Shown piece after piece: positions 1-12,600 of a stretch of 64,000 bases of DNA. Both the position numbers and the translations under genes were made by a program. The stretch's first letter is position 1; each line of letters opens with the position of its first letter. The stretch is from Lentinus brumalis. Taxonomy: Eukaryota > Basidiomycota > Agaricomycetes > Polyporales > Polyporaceae. The stretch is from the NCBI GenBank assembly GCA_001792895.1, contig MARA01000034.1, positions 310,001-374,000 on the forward strand. The letters are read 5' to 3'. The notes beneath the pieces are model-generated. The model saw nothing but the letters and a program-made list of their open reading frames with translations. It did no database searches and was not told the DNA's origin.

Positions 1-3000
1 TCCGTCGCCGATGCCACCATCCTCGAGACCGTTTTCAAGCCCCATGTCTTCCGCTTGCTATCGAACCTCTCCATCTTGGTCTCGCGTTCGAAAGGGAACG
101 TCTCTGCCGTTGTCGACGTGCTCGGTCGCAGGCAGATCGCCATTCTCTCTGAACTTGCGCCGTACCTCTCCGACTCGTCCCAAGCCACCATGCTCCTCGA
201 CCTCTTTGCGCCCTTGCTGCGGAAACCCCACAAGACTGTCCCGGAGAAGCTCAAAGTCGATATGACTACTATCCTCTGCAGCCTCTTCCCCCTCATACAA
301 GAACTCTCGGATGCGTCCAGCCAAGTGTACGGCAAGGTGTATGGACTGCTGTCACAGCTCTTCCAGATGCTGCGTTCACGGCAAGCTCGCATCGCCCTCG
401 TCAAGGCTTTCCGCAGTCTCGCTGATGTTCAGCCTTCCATCGACCGCCTCGCGCAGCTCCTCGAGTCGTTGAACGCGTACTCGGTGAAGCGCCTGGACGA
501 GCCCGACTTTGACCGCCGCTTGACTGCGTTCTCGGAGCTCAACGATACGCTTTACAAGACGCTATCTTGTCGCGACTGGTTGCCCATCATCTACAACATG
601 CTGAGCTTCATCCAGGATCCGTTGGAGCTGACCATCCGGAGCAATGCGGCGACAGCGCTGAAGCATTTCATTGACTTCACCGCAGACACGCGGGGCGAGT
701 ACGAGGATACTTTCGTGAAGATCCTCTACCCGGGCCTGAAGAACGGCTTGCGCTCGCGTGCGGAGCTCGTGCGGGCGGAGATTCTGGGCGTCCTCTCCCA
801 TGCCGTCGAAAGATGCACAGACATCTCCTCCCTTCAGGAGATGCGCATCTTGCTTGCCGGTGGAGACGAAGAGGCCAACTTCTTCAACAACATACACCAC
901 GTGCAAATTCATCGTCGCATGCGTGCTATTCGTCGACTCGCTGAGCATGCGGACCAAGGACACCTTCGTAGTACCACGCTGGCGGAGGTGTTGATCCCTC
1001 TAGTCGGCAACTACGTCGTCTCGACTGACTCCTTGGACCACCACCTCGTGAACGAGGCCATCGTGGCCATCGGCCATATGGCGAAGCACCTCAACTGGGG
1101 CCCGTACTATGCACTCATACAGCGGTACCTGAAGCTCGCTAAGCAGAAGGACGCCTCGGAGCGCGTGTATGTTCGTACCATCGTGGCGGTCTTGGATAGC
1201 TTCCACTTTCCTATGGACGAGACCGTGCGGGAGGACGACGCTGCGGCGATGACGAGCGCTGATGCTGAGGATGGAGACGAAGGGTGGAAGCGCAGCCATC
1301 GACGCAGGCGTCGCGAGACTCGAGCAAGATCGCACGTATCCAGGACGCCGTCAACTCGCGTTTGCTGCCGACTCTCATTCAGTACCTCGAGAAGCGCGAC
1401 GAAACCGAGGACACCCTCCGCATACCAGTCGCCGTCGGTATCGTGCAGATCGCGAAGCACCTCCCCAAGGCACAACGCGATGCGCAGATAGGGAAGCTGC
1501 TTACCGTTCTCAGTCAAGTCCTGCGGAGTAGGTCACAGGAAACTCGAGACCTCGCGAGGGAGACATTGTGCCGGATCGCTTGCAACCTTGGCCCTGCCTA
1601 TCTCCCGCTCATGATTCGTGAGATGCGAGCTGCGCTGCTTCGAGGTCCTCATCTTCACGTTTTGGCCTACTCCGTTCACTCTCTCCTAGTGCATGTCACT
1701 TCCGGCGATCACGCTGCCACCTTTGACAAGTTGGACGACTGCGTAGCGGAGGTCGCTTCTATCTCCGCTGAGGTCATCTTCGGCGAGTCTGGCAAGGATG
1801 TGCAGAATGAGGGTTTCAAGACTAAGATGCGGGAGGTCCGCGCGTCGACATCAAAGGGTGTCGATTCTTTCGCTTTGCTGGCGAAGCACATCACCCCGCC
1901 GAAGATAAGCTCCCTCCTTCTACCCATTCGGAACATCATGCAGACGACGGAGACGTTGAAGGTGATGCAGCAAGTGGAGGAACTTCTTCGGCGCATTGCA
2001 AGTGGACTCAATGCCAACCCTCATCTCGTCCCTACCGAACTTCTTGTCCTCTGCCATACACTTATCAGCCAGAACGCCCGTTTCCTGAAAGAGGTTCCGA
2101 AGCAGACGTCGAAGAAGAAGGGCAAACGGGACCAACGAGACGACGCCATCGTTCAGTTGAAGCGCAAGCTGGCCGCGGACAACGACCACTATGCAAACAA
2201 CTCGTTCCGGTATGTGCTCATGTCTGACTGCGGCGTCCCATCTTGACCGTGATTGCAGGTTCGTCGCCTTCGGTTTAGACCTGTTCAACACTGCGTACCG
2301 GCGCGGTCGGTTCGACTTTAAGGACCAGGCTGTCATCTCTCGCCTCGAGCCCATGGTAGCAGTGATCGGAAACACGCTCTACTCGTCGCATATGCAGGTC
2401 GTAGCTCCTGGGCTCAAGGCGGCCTCCGCCATCGTCAAGTGTCCACTCAAGTCGATTGACAAGTCCCTTCCTGTCTTCATCCGTCAGATCATCGACATCA
2501 TCAAGCAGGCCGGATCTACAGAACCGGAGGCGGTCCAAGCTGCGTTCAAGTCGCTCGCCACCATTCTCCGCGACCACCCGGGCGCCCAGGTGAAGGAGAA
2601 GGATCTCATCTACCTGCTCGAGCTACTCGCACCCGACCTCGAAGATCCCACGCGGCAGGCGGCGGTGTTCACCATGCTGCGCGCCATCATCGCCCGACGG
2701 TTCGTTGTGCCCGAGATTTACGACATCATGGACAAGGTCGCGGAAATCATGGTGACGAGCCAGTCCGCGCAAGTCCAGGAGCTCTGTCGAGGCGCGATGC
2801 TGCAGTTCCTCCTTGACTACCCGCAAGGGAAGGGTCGACTGCGGAATCAGATGACGTTCCTCGTCAAGAACCTGTCGTACGTGTATGAAAGCGGGCGCAA
2901 GTCCGTCATGGAGCTCCTTGGTGCGATGGTCGCGAAGTTCGAGACGCGGCTTGTCCAGGAGTATGCGGACCTGCTCTTCGTTGGGCTCGTCATGGTCATT

Positions 3001-4552
3001 GCGAACGACGAGTCCGCCAAGTGCCGAGAGATGGCCGCAGAGCTCATCAAGGGTCTCCTTACGCGCCTCGAGACGAACCAGAGGAACGTCGTCGTATCGC
3101 ACGTCCACTCATGGGCTATTCAGCACGCACAGCCTCAGCTTACCCGCGTCTCTGCGCAACTGTATGGGCTCTTGATCGATTTCCTTGGCGTCGATGCTAC
3201 GCCGTACGTCCCATCGATACTCGAAGACCTGAACGGCTTAGTCCGCCGCTGCTCTCGCGAGCTCGAAGCTGCCTCCTCTCAAGGCACTCTCGACGACGAC
3301 GAACTCGCCTCCGACAAGCTCGCTCAAAGCTGGCAGACGCCCTACCACGCTCTGACAGTCTTCTCCAAGATTCTGCGCGACAGCCCAGGACGAGCAACCG
3401 AAGACGACGCAGTAGACTGGCCGTCGGTCGTCTCACTACTCTTATACCCTCACGCATGGGTCCGCGGTGCGTCGTGCCGCCTCCTTGGGACGCTCTTCTC
3501 TGCGGTTCCAGTCGCAGCTCCTTCAGGCGACGGACCCGTGTTCTCCCGCGCGGGCATGGAGGAGATAGCCGCGAAGCTCGCGTTGCAGCTCAGGAGCGAT
3601 CATCTGGACGAGCAGCTCGGCCTTCAGATCGTGAAGAATCTGTTCTATGTCGGGAAGTGCTTCTGCGCGCTGGAATTCCGGCATGAAGCTGGCGACGGGG
3701 AGAAGGATGATGTCGCAGATCAGGAAGACGCTAGCGATGACGATGGCTCGGAAGCTGGCGAGGACGGGGAGGGCAAGTTGCAGGCTGAAGACGGAGCGCA
3801 ACACCCGCTGTCGCGACTGTTCTCGAGACTCTCTTTCCAGGCACGCTCGGCGCTCATACGTCGACGCAACAAGGCGAGAAGTCCGGTACGTCCCTTCAAG
3901 TCAGTCACTGCCTTTTCCATTGACGCTGAACGCCGTGGATGCACAGGAGAACTGGGGGCAACAGCCATTATCGGTGCTGAAATGGTTCGCAGCGATGGTC
4001 TCATACATGCAGGCCGACCTCGTCGAGCACTTCCTGCCGCACATACTGAACCCCGTCTACCGCATCATCGATGACGACACGATCCGCGACGCGCAGATGG
4101 GTGAGTCGATATCATGAAGTCATGGTCATTATTTTTGCGCTGCGTACTGATGCATGTACCGCAGACGATTTGAAGACAACCGCAACTGAATTGCAAGACC
4201 TCGTACAGAGTAAAGTTGGCAGCACGAAGTTCGCGAACGTATACAACGGTATTCGGCAGAAGGTCCTCGGGGTCAGGCGAGAACGCAGAGCAGCGCGCGC
4301 CATACAGGTACGTAGATGTCTCATGACTGCTATCAGGGCGCTGAGTTCAATGTGCGCCCCACAGACCGCCACGAACCCTGAAGCTGCGGCAAGGAGGAAA
4401 ATTCACAGGAATGGTGTGAAGAAAGAAAGTCGCAAGCGGAAGGACGAGACGTTCATGTGAGCGTTCCCGCTATCTCGTGAACTAGGGACAGCTATTGACG
4501 GTATGTTCGTAGGCACAACAAGGGTAAAACGAAGCGGAGAAGGGAGGAGTGA
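1..4552 (+). CDS. UTP20: UTP20, U3 snoRNP/small-subunit processome component (5' partial)
   Basis: C-terminal part of the giant HEAT-repeat protein UTP20 (DRIM), a nucleolar component of the U3 snoRNP/90S pre-ribosome needed for 18S rRNA processing. The frame is open at base 1, so the 5' end lies outside; about 1,420 residues are present of a family protein that is usually about 2,500-2,800. Recognition rests on the segment around 1340-1680 (motifs NSRLLPTLIQYLEKRDETED and YLPLMIREMRAALLRG), on alpha-helical HEAT-type repeats throughout, and on the very basic C-terminus (RRKIHRNGVKKESRKRK, then KTKRRREE). Introns: 2210-2258, 3886-3946, 4101-4164, 4308-4364 and 4457-4512; stop TGA at 4550-4552. 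The frame changes by one base near 1282-1284 in an acidic linker. Either one G is missing from a GGG run, or a weak 71-nt intron (1225-1295, donor GTGCGG) is spliced out. Confidence 0.9.
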
Positions 4553-4836
4553 CGAGAGCTGCGGTAGTTGTCACCGACGTTGTATTTTCGTATCTGCAGT
4601 CGCTTCATATGTGCCTTAGTATCTGACTTCTCTTCTCATCGCCTTGGTACCTCATGGACGCGTTATGATACAGCGGGCATGAGGTGAATCGTTCAGTTAT
4701 CTCTCTTCTGTCGTCTCGCAGTTGACATCGATGGGCTAACAGAGTTAAACTTCATGTCGCTGCGGTTGGTGCTGCAGCGACTTCGCCGTCTCGAAGTGAA
4801 CCATATACTCTACTGGACCGTAGGTTCACGCAAGCC

Positions 4837-4843
4837 TATATAT
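4837..4843 (+). promoter_or_regulatory. TATA-like box of the dynamin gene
   Basis: TATATAT lies about 75 bp upstream of the chosen ATG at 4917. It also argues against the earlier in-frame ATG at 4842, which overlaps the box. The rest of 4553-4836 is the UTP20 3' flank, with no gene seen. Confidence 0.4.
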
Positions 4844-4916
4844 GAGGGTGAAGCAGGATGTCAAGGCATTCATCACGCTGCAAGTTCTTCCTGTGCCGAC
4901 GTCAAAAACCCACTTG

Positions 4917-7693
4917 ATGATGATATCCTCCGATCTTAACAACGGTGTGGGTCTATCCGACTCCCTGTACGCGTCGCGCAGGCGTAAGATGCTGGACGTT
5001 GTCAATGCACTGCATCTAACGGGGTACGTTGTGACACGTGTTGGTGATAATAATCACTAACCTGCGGTCCCCTCGTCCAGGGTTCAGGTGGACATTGATC
5101 TCCCTGTCATCGCAGTCATAGGCTCTCAAAGTGCCGGGAAGTCGTCTCTCATCGAGTCCATCTCCGGTATCACGTTGCCCCGTGCGAGCGGGACCTGCAC
5201 CAGGTGCGTGGAGGGATTTGACGATGCAGCGCAACATGACTACTGAGGAGACATGTAGATGTCCTACCGAGTGTCGTCTGACGTACTCGGATGAACCATG
5301 GCAATGCATCGTTTCCCTGCACATCCTTACTGACGAGCGTGGCCGCCCACTTGGCCATCCGCGTAACGATCGGTTCGGCGAGGTCATCTACGACAAGGCC
5401 GAGGTTGAAGATCGTATTCGACGTGCACAGCGTGCGATTCTGAACCCCAGCACCGACCAGAAGGTTTTCTTGGCTGGTGACGGAGCTGATCTTTCCTTCG
5501 CTGAGCTCTCGTTCTCGATGAACTCCGTGACCCTGCAGATCAGCGGTCCCGACGTTGAAGACCTCTCTTTCTGCGATCTTCCCGGTAAGAAGTCGATTCA
5601 CATCGTTGTCTATGCCACACTGAGCGATGTACAGGGTTGATTGTCAGCGGAAACGAAAACGATATTGAGCTCGTTCAGCACCTTGTCTCGACCTACATCA
5701 GCAAGCCCAGTTGCATCATCCTATTGACGGTCACGTGTGAAAGTAAGTGTCATATCCACGCAACTCGCCTAAACTGCCCACTCATGCACGCTATCTCTTG
5801 CAGCGGACTTCCAGAACCAAGGAGCGCACAGGCTCACGAAGATGTACGATCCAGATGGGTCACGCACTATCGGTTCGTCCGCACATAGAACGGCACAACA
5901 CTCACGAATTCATGCATCTGTTCGACTAGGGGTCCTGACAAAGCCTGACCGTATCCCTGGCGGCGAGGACGAAATCTGGTTGAGGTACATCAGGAACCAA
6001 GATGAGCCGCTGGAGCATGGCTGGTTCAGCGTAAAGCAACCTGACTCGCAGGCGATCGCTGCCGGGATCAGCTGGGAGGAGGCTCGGGAGGGAGAACGTA
6101 CATTCTTCTCCACTAAGTCTCCATGGAATGCACTTGGCCTTGAGTACCAGCACCGTCTTGGCACAGCGAGGCTCGTGGAGCGTCTTAGTGATGTGCTGTC
6201 GGATTGTATCTCGCAGCGGTATGTGCTCAGTCCAAGACCATCTGTATGAAGCCGTGACAACAACATCTCATTGTGAATCTTCCCGCATCCAGGCTGCCGA
6301 CCATCCAGGAAGAACTGCACAAGCTCCTCAACACGACGGATGAGAAACTGACCGAGCTTCCCAAGCCGCCTTCCACCGACGCAGTGTCGGAAGTGTTGTA
6401 CCACACCTCGACTTTCGCGAAGCTCTTGGGCAAGCATGTTGAGGGCACTCCCAACGCGGATGGATTGCTACAGTCCATCCGCCCTGCGGCCGAGAAGTTC
6501 CGTCAGGTCATCAGAGACAGCGAGCCTGACTTCCGCCCATACGAGCGCAAGGTCGCTCGCACGAAACCTGAAATACACCAATTCGTTACACCTTCCTTTC
6601 TGGCCAACGAGGGAACCCCGTTCACCCCATCGGACGATAGGAAGGCAATCTACATCGACGACGTCATGAAGCGTGCCCAGGAGTAAGTTATGGGTTTCGT
6701 CCGCGCATCCAGTTGATGGACTGACCGTCCCATACCAGGGCTATCACCCGCGAACTGGCCGACCATTACCCTTTCGTGGTCATTCAGGAATATATCATCT
6801 CCATCGTCTCCGGCTGGCAAGCGCCCGCTGAGACCCTCTTCCATGAGGTTCTTATCGTGCTGGTGAAGCACGTCAAGACCTTAGTATCGAGGCACTTCTC
6901 GCAATACCCCCTCCTCCAGAGCCGCATCGCGTATGACTTCCATTGACATGATCTCACTCCTGCCATTCACATGCGTGTCGCGGTTTGTTTGCAGATCCAT
7001 CGTGACCGATTTCATTGCAGCGGCGTCAGAGGACACTGTCGGGCGCATCAAGTGGTTTATGGCGCTGGAGAAGCACCCCCGTACTCTCAACGAGCCTTAC
7101 TACCTCGACTACCGCGCCCGCTTCCTCAGCCACTACAAAGGGTGGCGCCCCAAGGACGACCAACCGCGCTCCTCTCTCACAAGCCGCATCAACGCCGCAT
7201 TCAACGGCGAAACTGCCGAGCCCGACTTGCAGAACGACATCAACCTGATCTTGGCCGGCTTCAGCAAGATTGGGCTGCACTCTATGCAGCCAAACGACCT
7301 CGCTAAGCTTCTCCCTCCCGACCCCTACGACGCCGCAATCGACATCATGGCCAGCGTGCGTGCATACTTCCAAGGTGAGCATCTGTGTCACCTCCCGCGC
7401 CGTCTCAGCGGAAAATTAACTGGAGACGTCGATGTTCTGCAGTTGCCTACAAGCGGTTCACGGACAACATCCCCATGACCATCGACTACGAGCTTGTCCT
7501 CGGACTCGACCGCGACCAGGCGCTGGAGAAGGCGTTGCGCAAGGGGCTGGGCATTGGCGGCGCTGACTCCGTCGCCCAGTGCTCCGAATACATCAAGGAG
7601 CCCCGCCAAATTGCAGAGCGCCGTGAAGAACTGCTAAAGAAGCGCGAGCGGCTTGAGACGGCGAAAAGGCAGCTGTCGGACGTATGGCTTTGA
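4917..7693 (+). CDS. Dynamin-family large GTPase
   Basis: About 744-residue dynamin-superfamily GTPase, expected to self-assemble on membranes and drive fission or organelle remodelling. The N-terminal GTPase domain shows G1 GSQSAGKSS, a G2 threonine in the RASGTCTR region, G3 DLPG and G4 TKPD. A helical middle/stalk domain follows, and a C-terminal GED-like helix ends in [17 protein letters not shown]. There is no PH or proline-rich domain, so it resembles the fungal Vps1/Mx-like short dynamins more than classical endocytic dynamin. Ten exons: 4917-5023, 5081-5203, 5259-5584, 5635-5742, 5804-5872, 5930-6218, 6293-6682, 6739-6930, 6995-7374, 7443-7693; the joined length is divisible by three with no stop. 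The intron at 5873-5929 has an unusual GTTCGT donor. ATG 4920 is an equally possible start. The precise subfamily (vacuolar, mitochondrial or other) cannot be told from sequence alone. Confidence 0.92.
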
Positions 7694-8006
7694 GGTGACC
7701 GAACAGAGACTCAGAATGTCCGTACACGATGACTCTCATGACTCACTGAATTTGAAACCGATCATGCGAATGTCTGAGCGAACAAGTTGTGTACGATACG
7801 TCCTGTGTACTTAGGAAGCCGTGTGTAGTGCACTTACGATAACCATCATCCGATACGTTTCCGACTCATGAAATGCGGTGACGAGCGCCGAATGCGAGGG
7901 TGGCGTTCAGTGAGTGACTAGTACTACTGTACAGGATTTTCAGTTCGGCGCTTCGACCATAACCACAACCACAACCACGACTACGATCATATCCTCCCTA
8001 AGCAAG
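7694..8006. other. Intergenic spacer
   Basis: Dynamin 3' flank and upstream region of the next gene. It holds a short imperfect ACCACA-type microsatellite at about 7955-7980 and no coding signal. Confidence 0.6.
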
Positions 8007-8764
8007 ATGTCTCCTGTTGCCACGTCAGTTGGCCGACGCTCTCGTTGAAGTATAAAAAGACTGAAGCATCGGTTGACCGTGACAGGGGCAAAACTTTCAC
8101 GTACCTAGTTGCGCCCGAGGATTTCTTGCAGCGCCCGCCCTTTCCTGAAAGACTCCCATTCGAGACCATCCCCCACCGTGTAACATCCTCGTCAAGAACC
8201 GCCGTGTTCCGCGCTATTGTCTTGGATGGAGGTATACTTGGGGCGACTTCGAGGCGAGGTTCAATCCGGACGGTCGCTGGAGGTACCCCGCGACCGCGTA
8301 TCGCAATTCCGACGTGCACCAGGCGTGGCGCGCCGAATGCCTGGAACATTGGTGCGTCTCGCTGTTACCTCGTGCGATTGCACTTACACTTACCGACTAC
8401 GCACACTTGCAGGCCGAGCGCCGATCCGAGCGTGGTCACTTTCGGAGACGAGCTGTTGCTCTACGTGACAGACAATGTCGATACGCCTGACAGAAACGGC
8501 AGGGGTATAGGCATGGAGCGGTGCAAAGACGAGGCGTTGATGGAGAACGTCAAACGCGTTTTTGGTCATACCGAAGATCCTCAATGGTATCGCGCATGTT
8601 TGTATTCTGTTCATTCGACCGTCAGTTGTCGAGGCCCAAGGGCTGACCGTCCCCTCAGGATGCGCAGCGAACATGCTTCGCCGTTCGTCATCGAATGGGG
8701 CCTATGGCTCGTTCGCGTCATACTCTCAAGGCTGAGGGACCGATCAATAAAGCAGCGGGCGTGA
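8007..8764 (+). CDS. Unrecognised protein, frame broken by an apparent 1-base deletion
   Basis: I do not recognise the family. The best model is four exons: 8007-8023, 8086-8351, 8413-8586 and 8659-8764, about 186 residues with one base restored. Introns 8024-8085 (GTCAGT donor), 8352-8412 and 8587-8658 join one frame rich in Trp, Tyr and Phe with GC-ending codons (for example WRYTWGDFEARFNPDGRW and VTFGDELLLYVTDNVD). Within exon 2 the frame must slip by one base at the C5 run 8170-8174; a sixth C would keep it open. A TATAAAAAG string at 8051-8059 falls inside the proposed first intron, so transcription could start there and the first exon could be wrong. The terminal TGA overlaps a good GTGAGT donor at 8761, so more exons may follow. 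No domain, signal peptide or membrane segment is evident. Confidence 0.45.
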
Positions 8765-9657
8765 GTGGTCGTATAAACTTCTTTTACATCTGTGACACTA
8801 GTGCCATGCAAAGTTGGTCGAACGCCGGTCCCAGCTGCGCATGTGGGTGCCTATTCTATGCGTTGGACCGTCATTTTTCGAGCACTGATCGTCCTCGCAG
8901 AACGAACAGTAAGTTGCTTTTCATATCGTCGCGTGTGCTCGCGTGTGCTTTGCTCCCCTCACGGTTTCCACCTACAAGGCCGACGGTCTCAGAAGATCAT
9001 CCAGCGACATGAGAAGTGTGTTCAAAGTGCTCATCATCATGGTAGCTCCAAAGGCTGTTCATTCTCGTGAAATTGTCCTGTACTGCATTTGGTGGTTAAC
9101 GTTAGTCGTCGGTCCGGTCTCATCACCGCGTTCTCGACCATGCCTCATTTGCGATCGCTTCCCCTGGGCGACCGAAGTTGTCTACTTGACTGCTCTGCAC
9201 GAGCCTATCGCCGCTGGAGGCTGGAGGAACTGGTATTTGTTTGCATCCGATTCCTGGTCGGTGCGACATCAGACTCTGATATCTGCGGATAAGAAGTGTG
9301 ACTGTACAGGGGCTACGATTGAATGTCATCGTCGGCCTGGTTGTCAATCTGTCGTACCCAAAAGCTCGTCGTGTATCCGCAAGCTATTCACGAAACAAGT
9401 ACGATCCCCCTGCAGAGCTCCAGCCCCCGAACGATGCAAGCTCTTGCAGAGCTCGATGACCATTGACGGACCACCTGCTGATCCGCTGCACGATCCACAA
9501 ATCCGAGGGGACGGGGTCCGATTTACAACCCCCGTTCTGAACTTCCCACAAACGCTCGGGAACAACATTGGCTTTACGAAGCCCGACAACATGCATGATG
9601 GTATACAGGGTAATCGTGGACAATATGACAACAGCAACATCATGTAACACACAAAGT
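8765..9657. other. Region without a convincing gene
   Basis: Contains short open frames, including a protein-like stretch near 8850-8905 before a GTAAGT donor at about 8911. This could be a further exon of the preceding gene, but no consistent model was found. It also holds the 3' flank of the convergent ceramidase gene. Confidence 0.4.
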
Positions 9658-12600
9658 TCATGAAGAGATCGTAAAGTTTGAGGAGTGCCCCACGAACGGA
9701 GTAATAGTCCCGCCCACCGACTTGCTGTCGCCGAAGTACGTCAGGCGGTACGTCCCAGCTGCGCACGAAGTCAGCAATTCGTCTGTCGCCATTCGTGAGG
9801 AAAGAGACGTACAAGGCGTGCCGCTCTCGACGACCCAGGTGATGTTCACCGTACTCGTGCCGAGGATCTAGACGTGGGTCAGCTCGGAGATGCGAGATGC
9901 GAGAGCACTACGCACGGTGCTGTCCCGCTTCCACTGGTACGTCGTCGATGGGTGCGAGTCCGAGCGCACGGCCTTCCACTGGCCACTCACGAGCTGGTCG
10001 ACAGACAGGAACGTCTGCTCGAGCCGAAGGTTGTTCTGCAGTCGCTCTGTCAGCTTTGCGGCGCTGTCCTATGCGAAGTCGGACTCACCCTCGGGTTCGC
10101 GCTGTGATGCAGAGGGACGCAGGTCAGTACAATGAGACTGGAGACGCGTCGCTGCTGATACGCACCCGACGAACGTGGCGATGACAGCCTCGCCAGCCGT
10201 GTAGGGGGACGATGTGCGCACGTCCGTCTTGATGTCGCCGAATTTGTGACCGATACCAGCCCCATCGAACACCACGCCGGTCTGTATGACGCACGAGTAA
10301 GCACAATACTACCACGACCCGCACGGTAAAGCGCACCTGGAGAGAAATTGCCTTGCCAGTCTGGTCCGGGGGCGCCGGGTCGGACTCGGGCTGGCCAGTC
10401 GCGTCGTCCGCGAGGTACGACACCAAGCTCGTATACTTGTCAATGTACGCCTCCAGCGTGTCTGCACACCACCATCAGCTCACCCGCTCACCCGGCCGAC
10501 ACGAGCGGAGGAGACCCACACTGCCCAAAGATAGTCGACGCGCCCTCGTACCGCTGCACCGCATACTCCTCGCGCGTCGCCACGTAGTGCGCGTACGTGT
10601 TCGCCGGGCCCGCGATGACGACGTACGCGTCGTCCCCGAGCACGCCCTCCGCGATAAGCTTCGCGCGCACGGCCTCGCGCATGCGCCGGCCCGACATCGT
10701 CGTGAGCTCCCCGGGCATCACGAGTATCACGAAGTTGCCCACGCGGAGCATCTGGATGTCGACAGTGCTCGGCGACCATTCGTACGGGGAGTGTGCGAAG
10801 CCCTGCGCGGAGGTCAATCACTGCGACAAGACTTCGAACGTGGACTCACGGTGTTGAGGAGGATCGGCTTCGGAGCCTGGCAGTCGATTTGCTCCTGGTT
10901 CGGGAGAGGAGTCACAGCACCTGCAACAAGTCAGCACCGTCTGCGCTCTCGCAACGATCCCAGACCCACCCTTGACGATCTCCCAGAAGGGATTCCTGCA
11001 CGGGATGAGCACAGAACAAGCAGAGGACCGAACCACTCACTGCGACGTCGAATTATCGCCCTGCACAAAGTCAAACGCGCCCGGACCGTCCCTGCCTCCC
11101 ACGTCAGTCTCTAGCGTCACGCACAACAGCTCAATAGCGACTTACGTAGTGCCGCCTGCGAACGAGAACCCCATGGCCGGCGGGCATGTGCGCACAGTCG
11201 TCCCATTCGGGAGCTCGAACTCGCGGAAGCTCATGTTCACGTACGTGTGCACGTACTTGACCGGGCCCGACACCGCGGGCAGGCTCTGGCCCATCAGCGT
11301 CCTCGCGCCGTCGACCTGGTGCTGTGCGATGATCGTGTTCGACGCGTACCCCAAGTTCGAGTCGCGGAAACCCGGGCCGCTGTGACGCGATGTGAGGAAA
11401 TGCAGAGCGAGAGGTACAGGTGAGACGCACCGGCCATGGCAGTCTTCCGTCTTGTTTCCGCAGGTCGAGTGCACAAACTCGCAAGGCTGGCCATCCCAGG
11501 GTTCGCCCGGGCTCTCGCAGAATGCACCGAGCCTGAGGGAACGTGAGCGTAATCCATGCGCACAGACGGGGAGACGCACGTGTTAGGGCTGGTGTCGCCG
11601 ACGTTGGCTGGCCATCGAGTCAGTGCGACGCGGATTTGCAGAGAGCACGTTCACCTACACTGTGTGAAGCCGGCGACGAACGTGTTGTTGCCGGGCATCG
11701 CGTCAGGCTCGACCAAAGCTAGCTCGACAGTCAGCATACATCATGCAGTCATGAGGCATATATCGTCTACGAACCTTCATACAGGTGCGCGGCCATGCCC
11801 TTGTTGTCGCTGCTAACGAGCGTATTGTTCTGGATACCAATCAGCACGCGTCATCTCGGACAATCTTCCACACACCTCGTAAATACTCGTCCCATGCACG
11901 GCATAGAAGCTCAAGAAGCCCCTCGCGTTCCCGCTGTCGTCATCGAAACGCAGCAACGTCAAGTCCTTATCCTGGTCGTACTGATACCTCGCGCGTTCAT
12001 CCTCAGGATTGGCGAGGTACGCACTCGGCGACCGGTTCCTGTTCCCGTCGACCACGGTCGTGTTGCCCAAGCTCAAGCTGCCAGGGGCGAGGCTGTTGTG
12101 CGCGCGCTGGACAGCAAGCACCGTCCCCGCGACGATCGCGTCCGCCGTCTGCTTGACGTACCCGAGCGACGTGATCTGCGGAAGCAGGTCCTCGAGGTAC
12201 CCGCCGACGCCGCTGTGCTGGTGCGTCGACACGAGCGCAATGTTGGCGTTGTTGTACAGGCCGGGGTACTGCGACGAGAGCGCGGAGACGATCGAGCGGC
12301 GTACGCCAGAGTCGCCCATCGCGATGTCGGCGTTGATAAAGACGATGCGGTTGGACGAGTTGGCCGCGTCCGCGACGATCCACGCGCGGCTGCGCTGGCG
12401 CATGTGCAGGCCGCTGTCTGTTTGCGAGAGACTGGCATATCCCTGCAAGACAGGCCCAGGGTCAGCTCTCAACTTATGGACACTCCGCCACACAGAAAGT
12501 TGCATCGCTTCAGCTTGCGAAGACACGACCGACACAGTAGGGGAGCACATCAACATTGACGGAGAGGGCGCACTGGCTATGCAGACATCGCGCTGGACGA

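Noticed and set aside
8850..8910. Protein-like stretch reading MRWTVIFRALIVLAERT
   Set aside because: Could not be joined in phase to the preceding gene with any acceptable acceptor; left as uncertain.
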